Of a stretch of 64,000 nucleotides of DNA, positions 57,130-64,000 are shown piece by piece. The DNA lies in contig NZ_CP144906.1 in NCBI RefSeq assembly GCF_036699995.1, positions 3,115,001 to 3,179,000 of the forward strand, in the 5' to 3' direction. Position 1 is the stretch's first letter; each line of letters starts with the position of its first letter. The notes beneath the pieces were generated by a model. That model made no database searches, had not been told where the DNA came from, and saw only the letters and a program-made list of their open reading frames with translations. The stretch is from Clostridium beijerinckii. Lineage in GTDB: Bacteria; Bacillota; Clostridia; Clostridiales; Clostridiaceae. Position numbers and translations under genes: made by a program.

Positions 57130-57562
57130 ATATATGTGTTAAAATTAACAATTATATAGAAATTCTAACAAGACAAATAATATCACTTACTTATGATACG
57201 GAGAACCCTACATATTATAAATTATATTTATAATATGAAATATATCCGAACCGGAACAACCGCATAATCATTATTTCGGAGATAGATATCCATAGGTCGG
57301 TATATCTATAACTTTGTAAAAAGTTTTATTTATATCAATTTAAGAATATTCCTTTAAAAAAAGGTTTATTTAAATCTTCGAAAACATATTTCCTTTAAAC
57401 AAGTTTTAAAGGAACCAAGTGATATTTTTAAAAATTTTCATTTTTTTCATTTTAACCATTTATATTTTTCCTAAAACTAAATATTTCTTAAATGAGAGCT
57501 ATTTTTTAGGATAATATCTTAACTTAAAAGTGCTCTTATATTAATATCTTAGGGGGATTATT
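57130..57562. other. Gap with hairpin sequences
   Basis: CCGAACCGGAACAACCG and TTTCGGAGATAGATATCC around 57,245-57,295 resemble the ends of the local hairpin repeats. The rest is AT-rich, with AAAGGTTTATTT-like stretches also seen at about 5500 and 29,140. No gene. Confidence 0.35.
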
Positions 57563-58087
57563 ATGAGTTTGAATAGAAAAAAATCTAAGAATAAATTTAA
57601 TTATAAAGATGATTTTACTGTTGATGAAAGCGAAGATGTTAGCATTTGCAGCTTATCATATGGCGAGCCAAAAATTGAAGGTAAGGTTTTAAGAAGTTTT
57701 TCTTTTGATTCTTCTGATGAACTTGTTGAAGTCTTGCCTGATTCTCAATCTTCTTTAAATTCAGCGGCAACAACTCCTAAACAGACTATAAATCCTAAGC
57801 CATCACCTGCTGTTACAGAATTAGCTTATGATAAAACAAATCTTAAGTCTTCTAGAAAGAATGTTGCTTTAGATGAAAGAAATTCAAGTGGTAATCCAAA
57901 CGGCAGGACTCCACCTGTTGATGGAGAAATATTCGATATGGTTAGAACTTATACTTTACGCCGCTCAACAGTAAGAATTTTAAGTAAAATAAAAGCTATT
58001 CACACGGATGACAATGTTTATTTAAATACTATCGTTGATGAAGCTATACGCTATTATTATGATCACCTAAAAAGTAATCTTAAGTAA
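57563..58087 (+). CDS. Probable ribbon-helix-helix DNA-binding protein with disordered arm
   Basis: 174 residues. The first 120 are low complexity and probably disordered. The C-terminal 50 residues (MVRTYTLRRSTVRILSKIKA IHTDDNVYLNTIVDEAIRYY YDHL) have the strand-helix-helix pattern of CopG/MetJ-like RHH proteins, with T-L-R-R as the likely DNA-contacting strand. Such proteins act as plasmid- or phage-type regulators or segregation factors. AGGGGGATTATT precedes the ATG. Confidence 0.6.
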   Translation: MSLNRKKSKNKFNYKDDFTVDESEDVSICSLSYGEPKIEGKVLRSFSFDSSDELVEVLPDSQSSLNSAATTPKQTINPKPSPAVTELAYDKTNLKSSRKNVALDERNSSGNPNGRTPPVDGEIFDMVRTYTLRRSTVRILSKIKAIHTDDNVYLNTIVDEAIRYYYDHLKSNLK

Positions 58088-58125
58088 GAATTTAGTACTA
58101 TATAGATAGCCTAACTAAGACTTGA

Positions 58126-58456
58126 ACTTATGAATATAACTAGCCGAAATAAGGATTATTCTGTTGTTCCAGTTTCTAAGGAATTATGATGGATGATTCT
58201 AATATCACAAGTTGCATCCAAGATGCTAGCTTCAAAGGCAAGCGCTCACAGAGAAAGTTCGAAGAACGAAATATAAAATGCCCACAGGGAAAGTTCTGCT
58301 TACCAAATGTAAAATTTGGAGCATCACTTTTCGATTCTCACTTTTTGAACTAGCGTACTTGGAACAACTTTTAATCTAAGAATCAAAACCATCAAATTCC
58401 TAATGAAACATTTCACAAAAGCATAATCCTTATTTCTGGTTGGGATATATTTAATA
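58126..58456. repeat. Large palindromic MITE-like element, copy B
   Basis: It has the same arms as 48390-48623 (CCGAAATAAGGATTAT, GTTCCAGTTTCTAAGGAA, GATGATTCTAA, GATGCTAGC; right arm GTACTTGGAACAACTTTTAA and on). About 100 extra bases in the loop contain GGGAAAGTTC-type repeats. The left boundary carries GAACTTATG. Confidence 0.7.
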
Positions 58457-58620
58457 GTATAAATCTAGCTTATAATTATTTTATCTATATAAGTTCTAAA
58501 AGAATTAGAGTGAATTTCGAGACACCACACAAAATCCTCTATAACACTTTGTTCCTTATGTCCTGATTTAATGATTTGATTTTGTTACTCAAACTTTTTG
58601 AACTTTCCTTAACACTAAAA
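58457..58620. other. AT-rich gap
   Basis: No gene or structured element recognised. Confidence 0.3.
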
Positions 58621-58660
58621 AAATCAACTTACCTTAACTTTAATAAGGTAAGCTGATTTT
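58621..58660. terminator. Terminator
   Basis: AAATCAACTTACCTTA pairs with TAAGGTAAGCTGATTT (one G-T-type mismatch), with T- and A-runs outside. It lies about 100 bases past the minus-strand gene ending at 58759. Confidence 0.75.
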
Positions 58661-58758
58661 AAGCTCCTAAAACATAATCCAAAAAAATAATAAGTCCATC
58701 TGTCAGACCTATTATTTTCATTCATATACTTAACAATTTATAGTTTTATCTCCAAAAA

Positions 58759-59055
58759 TCATTTGACTATTTTTAATTGACCTTTTATATCAAAAACATC
58801 TTCTTCTGTTTTATGGAGTTTCTGTTTAATAAGTTTGACGTCTTTATTAATAGTAATAAAATGCTCTTTAGTTCCAGTTCTAAATTCTGTTAAATCAGCG
58901 GTTTGATCGTATACAGAGTCAACTTTCCCTTTGATTTCTGAAATATCTGATTTCATTCCTACAATATCAGACTTAATTTCAGTAATATTAGATTGCATTT
59001 TATTCTGATTTTCAATAATCTGCATTAATAACGCTTCAATTTTATGATCTTCCAT
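58759..59055 (-). CDS. Coiled-coil protein, phage-associated type
   Basis: 98 residues of heptad-like repeats (ITEIKSDIVGMKSDISEIKG KVDSVYDQTADLTEFRTGTK), with no membrane helix. Similar small coiled-coil proteins sit next to amidases and holins in clostridial prophages. It is 110 bases downstream of the amidase on the same strand. The function is not known; XhlA-like proteins are the nearest idea, but the C-terminal membrane helix of XhlA is absent. Confidence 0.55.
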   Translation of the reverse strand: MEDHKIEALLMQIIENQNKMQSNITEIKSDIVGMKSDISEIKGKVDSVYDQTADLTEFRTGTKEHFITINKDVKLIKQKLHKTEEDVFDIKGQLKIVK

Positions 59056-59165
59056 TTAAACAGCTCCTTATGGCTTAATATAACAGTACTTATTATACAC
59101 TATTGTTAAACTACATAAAACAGGATTTTTTTCTCAAATAGTATTATTCTATTAATAAGTATACC

Positions 59166-60089
59166 CTATATTTTAACAGCCATTCCATCTTCCATAAATC
59201 TATAGCCGTATAGCTCACAATTTCTTATCATAGCGCCATTTGAATAAAGACAATAATCTTTATCATTATACTTAATCCATCCTGTCTGCATAATACCTTC
59301 ATTATTAAAGTAATACCATTCACCATCTATCTTCTGCCAGCCTGTTTTCATAGCTCCATCGCCTTCATCTCCAAGATAATACCAATTATTATTTTGAAGT
59401 AACCATCCTGATTTCATGGAGCCATCTTCTAAGTTGCCTAAGTAATACCACTTATCCTCGCTCTTCTTCCAGTTATAAAGCATCCATCCCTCTCCATCAA
59501 AGAGATACCATGAACCATTTATTTTCTCCCATCCATTTCGTGTACATGAACCATCTTCGTGTTTATACCACCATTTATTATTTTCAAGGCGCCACTCACC
59601 CCTTATTGTAAAACTACAAAGCTTGTCCTTAAAGTCATACCACCTTGACCAATTATTATCAAAAAAACTGTTTGGACATATTTTACGACTTGCATCATAA
59701 TGTCTTACAACATTATTAATTCCAATGTCATATTTATTCATTAGATATCTTGTTAAATCTACAGTATTCATAACTGTATCTTCTGAAGGTTTTCCATCCA
59801 CTTCTAAGCACATTTCTATTCCTAAAGAATTGCTATTTGTAATTCCATATTCTCCTCTCCCATCCCCGCAATGCCAGGAATAATAAGTATCTGTATCAAT
59901 TATTTGAATTATAGAATCACTGTCAATGAAAAAATCAGCTGAAGCATTTCTATCTCCTCCCGCAAAATAATCATGTTCATTTTGAGCACTTGCACCTGGA
60001 TCACCAGTATCATGAATAACTATATAGATAGGCATAGAACTTCTTACAGATCTGTTGTAACTTATAAATTGCTCATCAATATTTTTCAT
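59166..60089 (-). CDS. N-acetylmuramoyl-L-alanine amidase with choline-binding repeats
   Basis: About 307 residues. The N-terminal amidase_2 (PGRP-like) zinc domain has YIVIHDTGDPGASAQNEHDY, SWHCGDGRGEYGITNSNSLG IEMCL and RHYDASRKICP (zinc ligands H, H and C/D). The C-terminal half carries five or six cell-wall-binding repeats (GWEKINGSWYLFDGEGWMLY, GWLLQNNNWYYLGDEGDGAM, GWQKIDGEWYYFNNEGIM). There is no signal peptide, which fits a phage endolysin released by a holin. The start is ATG 60089 after AGGAGATG. Confidence 0.9.
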   Translation of the reverse strand: MKNIDEQFISYNRSVRSSMPIYIVIHDTGDPGASAQNEHDYFAGGDRNASADFFIDSDSIIQIIDTDTYYSWHCGDGRGEYGITNSNSLGIEMCLEVDGKPSEDTVMNTVDLTRYLMNKYDIGINNVVRHYDASRKICPNSFFDNNWSRWYDFKDKLCSFTIRGEWRLENNKWWYKHEDGSCTRNGWEKINGSWYLFDGEGWMLYNWKKSEDKWYYLGNLEDGSMKSGWLLQNNNWYYLGDEGDGAMKTGWQKIDGEWYYFNNEGIMQTGWIKYNDKDYCLYSNGAMIRNCELYGYRFMEDGMAVKI

Positions 60090-60263
60090 AAAATACATCT
60101 CCTATTAACTAACGGTACTGTCAAAGTTTTTTATCTAACTAAGGCAGCAACCCTTTAATTTTTCTTATTTTTTATATAAATAACTTGCCACCCCCAAAAA
60201 GTTAAGATATTTTATACTTGCAAAACAAAAACACTGAACTAAAAAAGGAGGCAAGCTATTACC

Positions 60264-61697
60264 ATGATTAATAAGTTTCTTCTTGAAACTGTAATTTATC
60301 TTATTGAAATTATAAAGTATCTCATGACTTTGCTGGTTGGCAAAAACTTGCTTAAAAGCATTTCGGACGAACCTGTTAAGAAAGAATACCGAAAGCTTCA
60401 AGTAGATGATCAACCAATCTTTGATGTTCCCGAAAAACTTAACTATAAGCTTCTAATAGCTGAATATGAGTTTAAGCACGGCAAAGAATTTGCTCCTGTG
60501 AAACCTCGCAAAAACAAAGCGTTAGCTCCTAAGGATGTTATCTGTCCTAAGTGTGGTGCTCCACATACCTATCTTTACGATAATAACGGAGGCCGAGGAC
60601 AATATCTTTGCAAAGTCTGTGATACCACATTCAATCCTAAAAATTACTATCAGAAATCCATAGTGTTAAGATGTCCTCACTGCAGTAAAACACTTGAAAG
60701 AATCAAGGCGCGTAAGGATTTCTACGTTTATAAGTGTAAGAATGATAATTGCTCTTTTTACCAAAATAATCTTAAATCAATGACAAAATCTGAAAAACAA
60801 GATTTTAAGAAGAATCCTGGTAAGTTCAAAGTTAGATACATATTTAGAGATTTCACTTTTGACTTTAAGCCACTTTCTAAAGAAAGTCCGGTAAAATCAA
60901 AGGTTTCTCTTCCAAACATTATGATTTCTTCTTACACCTTAGGACTCATTCTAACTTACTACGTTAACTACGGTTTATCTTCCAGAAAGACAGCTGCATT
61001 GCTTAAAGATATTCATGATATTAAAATATCTCATCAAGCAATTTTAAACTATGTTAATGCCGTTTCAATTGTAGTTAAGCCATTTATAGATAACTACGAT
61101 TATAAACTTTCTGACTCTTTCTGCGGCGATGAAACCTACATAAAAGTTAACGGTAAGTGGAACTATATTTTCTTCTTTTTTGATGCTGTTAAAAAGATTA
61201 TTCTATCTTACAGAGTATCACCACATAGAGATACCGAAACGGCTGTAAAAGCCATCGATGATGTTCTAAGTAAGTTAAAAGAAATACCTGAAGATCTTAA
61301 TCTTATAACTGATGGTAACCCTATATATCTTCTTGCACAGCACTTCTTTGCAAGCCATAGTATAAAATTCGATGTTACTCAAGTTATAGGCTTAACCAAT
61401 AAAGATGAAGTTTCAAAAGAATATAGGCCATTGAAGCAAATTATTGAACGTCTTAACCGAACCTTTAAAGGCAATTATAGAGCTACTACTGGCTTCGGAA
61501 GTCCTAACGGGTCGGTTGCATTTGTAACTATGTTTGTGGCATACTTTAACTTTCTAAGACCACATTCTGCCCTTGAAGGCAAAACTCCTGTAATCCTTGA
61601 AGAGTTAGAGTCAATGTCCAACATGCCTACTAGATGGTGCAAATTTATTGAACTATCTCAAGACTTTGTTCTAAATAACTGTACAATAACTGCCTAA
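60264..61697 (+). mobile_element. Insertion sequence DDE transposase with N-terminal zinc ribbon
   Basis: 477 residues. Two zinc-ribbon motifs (CPKCGAPHTYLYDNNGGRGQ YLCKVC and CPHCSKTLERI...CKNDNC) lead to a DDE core: first Asp in FCGDETYIKVNGKWNYIFFF, second in NLITDGNPIYLL, Glu in IIERLNRTFKGNYRATTGF, with the closing FLRPHSALEGKTPV. It resembles IS6-related rve transposases. AAGGAGGCAAGC precedes the ATG. Terminal inverted repeats could not be fixed: a GGTACTGTCAAAG stretch at 60,112 is a candidate left end, and a hairpin at 61,725-61,852 marks the right side. The gene looks intact. Confidence 0.85.
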
Positions 61698-61724
61698 TGA
61701 TCTAAAGCAGTTGGTGAAACGCAC

Positions 61725-61852
61725 CCTTGACACGCCCACAAAGATAAATGGTAAAATATCTCAATAGGCGGGTCTATTAGTCATGTTCAAAATTATCATT
61801 CACCCGTCCTTAACTGCCTAAGACCATTTATCTTTAGGTGTGTCAAGGGCAA
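61725..61852. repeat. Inverted repeat downstream of the transposase
   Basis: CCCTTGACACGCCCACAAAG plus ATAAATGG pairs with CCATTTATCTTTAGGTGTGT plus CAAGGG across about 75 bases. It may be the element's right end or a fold in its RNA. Confidence 0.6.
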
Positions 61853-61938
61853 CTAGCAAACATAATTTAACATTAAATGGTAGTTGGATTGATTTTTCAT
61901 ATATTTTTTACACTACCCAACTAACTTTAATATAAAAC

Positions 61939-63084
61939 TTATTTTCTCCAGCCAAGTAACCGCTCTTCTAGATCCTCGTAATTATATGTTCTTGCTTCGA
62001 AATTATTGAATCTAAGCTTTGGCTTTTCTTTTGAGCTTTCAAATTCCATTTCCTCGTAAGTTTTGGGATAGCCTTCTTTAAGCCAGTTTTTGAGTATTCC
62101 TGTAATATAGTTAATATCATATTTATTTCTTTGGATTGCTATATTTATTGCCATATTAATATATTTTTCCTCATGTATAGATAATCTTTCAAGAATCCAA
62201 TTCAAAGTTAAGCCTTTTATATTTACTTCATATTCTTCCAATTCCCTGATTAATTTAAAGCCTTTATCTTTTAAATCCTCATAGGACCTAGAGACCTTTC
62301 CTAAACTGACTTTTGATTCTTTAGAAACATTAGAAGAATCCATGCATCTTACAGTATTAATTGTTTTATCTTTTACCCTACTCTTTAAATCTTTCTCTTC
62401 TTTATCTAATTCTAATTTCTTTTTCTTATTCTCTTGTTCTCTCTTCTCTTTCTGTTCCGTTACATTAGCATTACAACATCGTGACAGATTTAGATTAATA
62501 GAAACTTTTTCATCTGTGATATCTAAATCCGAACAATCTTCATTACCACTTCTGTTCTTAACAATATTTTTATTTTCATGGTCATCTTTACTTTTAATAT
62601 TATATTTATTTTCAGCGTTATCTTTAGTACTGTCTTCAATTTTCATACTATAACAGCTTTCTCTATCAGTTTCGTCATCATTTACTTGATATACATTTTT
62701 CTTTCTTGCTCTACATTTTCTTGTTCTTTCCTTATTGATTTCTCTTACTTTTTTCATTCCTTCTATATTCTGATGTTTTTCCCAATTGCATATTCTAATA
62801 ATATTATTCTCATAAATCTCAATCATCCCAAAGGATTCTAATAAATTCAACACTTTTTCTACAAGATCTTTGGGTCTATTGAATAATACTGAAAGCATTT
62901 CTTTAGTATATGGAACATTTTCTGTCAAATAGATTAACCCATTATCATTTACCTTTCCAGCCTGCAAAAGCAGTCTAAGCCACAAATATACTATGAGATC
63001 TCTCTCTTCCATAGCATCAAATAGCCTCATCTTTTCATCTTCAAACATACAAATGGCTATTTTAATCCAATCAATACCTCTCAC
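61939..63084 (-). CDS. Phage replisome organizer (DnaD-like) protein
   Basis: About 381 residues. The N-terminal phage replisome-organizer winged helix (MFEDEKMRLFDAMEERDLIV YLWLRLLLQAGKVNDNGLIY LTENVPYTKEMLSVLFNRP) and a long charged linker lead to the C-terminal DnaD/DnaB_2 domain (TLNWILERLSIHEEKYINMA, NKYDINYITGILKNWLKEGY). Such proteins recruit helicase to a phage origin. The start is GTG 63084 after AAGGGGTGA. A shorter relative lies at 25746-26567. Confidence 0.82.
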   Translation of the reverse strand: MRGIDWIKIAICMFEDEKMRLFDAMEERDLIVYLWLRLLLQAGKVNDNGLIYLTENVPYTKEMLSVLFNRPKDLVEKVLNLLESFGMIEIYENNIIRICNWEKHQNIEGMKKVREINKERTRKCRARKKNVYQVNDDETDRESCYSMKIEDSTKDNAENKYNIKSKDDHENKNIVKNRSGNEDCSDLDITDEKVSINLNLSRCCNANVTEQKEKREQENKKKKLELDKEEKDLKSRVKDKTINTVRCMDSSNVSKESKVSLGKVSRSYEDLKDKGFKLIRELEEYEVNIKGLTLNWILERLSIHEEKYINMAINIAIQRNKYDINYITGILKNWLKEGYPKTYEEMEFESSKEKPKLRFNNFEARTYNYEDLEERLLGWRK

Positions 63085-63213
63085 AAAGCTCGTCACCCCT
63101 TAGTTAAATTTACATATTTACTAAAATTCAAATTTATATCTTCACCAGAAATTACAAATATTTTTGCATATAAAACACTTATAGTTTCGGCAAGTCTAAA
63201 TCAGGTTATTAAT

Positions 63214-63744
63214 TTACCTATTACTAGTACAATAAAATTTCTTTTCTTCATCTATTATTTTATAGATTATCTTCTCATCTCTAAGTACTTCTTTAAATTC
63301 AAATTTTTTATCATTAATAAGACATGCAACATAGCATTTGTCTGTTTTTGTAACTCTCATATTATGTTGACATTCAAGCAATACATTATCGTCTATAACA
63401 TCTTCAGGCGCATTCCCACTATATATTATGCAAAGTAATATGGAGTTTTCCCCAACAATTCTTCTGTCAACTTTACAATGCATAAAACTATATTCCTCAT
63501 CTGTAGCTATTTTTAATTCTTTTCTCACCTTTTTTCCACTTCTTATTGTAAATTCTTTGCAAATAATTTCTTTTATAGTCTCTGACCAGTAATTAATCTC
63601 TTTTTCTTTATACGATTCATCTTTATTTTTGCACTTTTTTTCAAACTTCTCTAAATGGAGCTCTTTAATGCTTTTATTTTTATTCACACCTAAAATAATC
63701 CCTATTTCATTCCCATAAATTCCTTCAAAATTCCCATTAACCAT
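63214..63744 (-). pseudogene. YqaJ-like phage recombinase, degenerate
   Basis: The frame is open (176 residues, GAGGTGACAT before the ATG). The family pattern is seen in IYGNEIGIILGVNKNKS, then EEYSFMHCKVDRRIVGENSI LLCII, then LLECQHNMRVTKTDKCYVAC LINDKKFEFKEVLRDEKII. YqaJ nucleases need Asp, Glu and Lys around VGENxxLECK. Here that spot reads ENSILLCII, so the catalytic Glu-x-Lys seems lost. The protein is also shorter than usual by over 100 residues. With the replisome organizer and amidase it marks a decayed prophage. Confidence 0.55.
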
Positions 63745-64000
63745 ATGTCACCTCATAATATAATTTACAAAGTCCATTTGTTACCGTTTACAGAAGGGCT
63801 CTGTTTAAAAATTTTATTCATGTCTAAACTTGGATAAAAATTGCTTTCTTATAAAATTATTTAAAGTAATGCCTCCTCTAATTTCATTAAAACATTATTC
63901 ACATTTCTTTGCGACTTTTTAATTTTCTTGTTATATTATTCAAATTACTTTTTTCACTTATATCTATTATTCCAAAACTCTCTTTTTTTCCCCTTATATC
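63745..64000 (-). other. Right edge with coding-like remnant
   Basis: The minus strand reads GKKESFGIIDISEKSNLNNI TRKLKSRKE to a stop near 63,925, and one frame over RNVNNVLMKLEEALL to TAA near 63,862. The two pieces look like one C terminus broken by a frameshift. The source is not identified, and the gene would begin beyond the window. Confidence 0.35.

Noticed and set aside
60112..61880. Exact ends of the insertion sequence
   Set aside because: GGTACTGTCAAAG on the left has no matching inverted copy on the right, and no target duplication could be seen, so boundaries are not claimed.

Overview
The window is low-GC (AT well above 70 percent by eye), with strong AGGAGG-type ribosome binding sites, short poly-T hairpin terminators and choline-binding-type cell-wall repeats. 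Together with the families present this points to a Clostridium of cluster I. Several genes look like those of the C. beijerinckii group, but that species-level guess is an inference and was not tested.

Bases 1 to about 21,400 are a defence island, almost all on the minus strand. It opens inside a type II Wadjet operon (jetA, jetB and a jetC cut by the window edge just before its Walker B motif). Next come remnants of a NERD-HRDC protein, two Rpn-type nucleases, a DUF2357-type nuclease and an XRE repressor. The centrepiece is a 2.1-kilo-residue protein at 9888-16211 that joins an intact calcineurin-like phosphoesterase, a STAND-type P-loop NTPase and about 26 Sel1-like repeats. It has the architecture of an antiviral sensor-effector and is the best candidate here for an undescribed system. 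Around it lie a triply broken DUF6236 gene, a coupled pair of unknown small genes, a frameshifted nuclease-DUF5655 gene, a membrane protein and an HNH endonuclease.

Bases 21,400-29,700 are a worn accessory region. It holds a secreted-linker membrane protein, an ATP-grasp gene broken by an in-frame TGA, an orphan EF-G domain III-V protein, fragments of DUF429 and MazG-like genes, a phage replisome-organizer protein, tag (3-methyladenine glycosylase) and a DUF4143 ATPase.

Bases 29,700-58,100 are ordinary chromosomal accessory metabolism and signalling. They include a KAS III-like synthase, a MarR-chemoreceptor-extradiol dioxygenase operon, a rhomboid-TPR protease, a second chemoreceptor and a GGDEF-EAL protein. 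There are also four regulators, three of them divergent from a likely target (TetR/ketopantoate reductase-like, AraC/epoxide hydrolase-like, LysR/nitroreductase). A 1-kb block carrying a secreted CAP-domain gene is duplicated (36.0-37.07 kb and 41.9-42.93 kb), with a third truncated copy at 39.4 kb.

Bases 58,100-64,000 look like a decayed prophage: a choline-binding amidase, a coiled-coil protein, a replisome organizer and a degenerate YqaJ-like recombinase, with one intact DDE insertion-sequence transposase between them.

Across the whole window there are several families of short palindromic repeats (MITE-like hairpins, a TTGCAA-ended element, a recurring AAATAAGAGC hairpin and a GTGCGAAGCAC insert found inside two genes). 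About a dozen genes carry clear lesions. The region therefore appears to be one of high turnover. No rRNA, tRNA, CRISPR array or recognisable riboswitch was seen.
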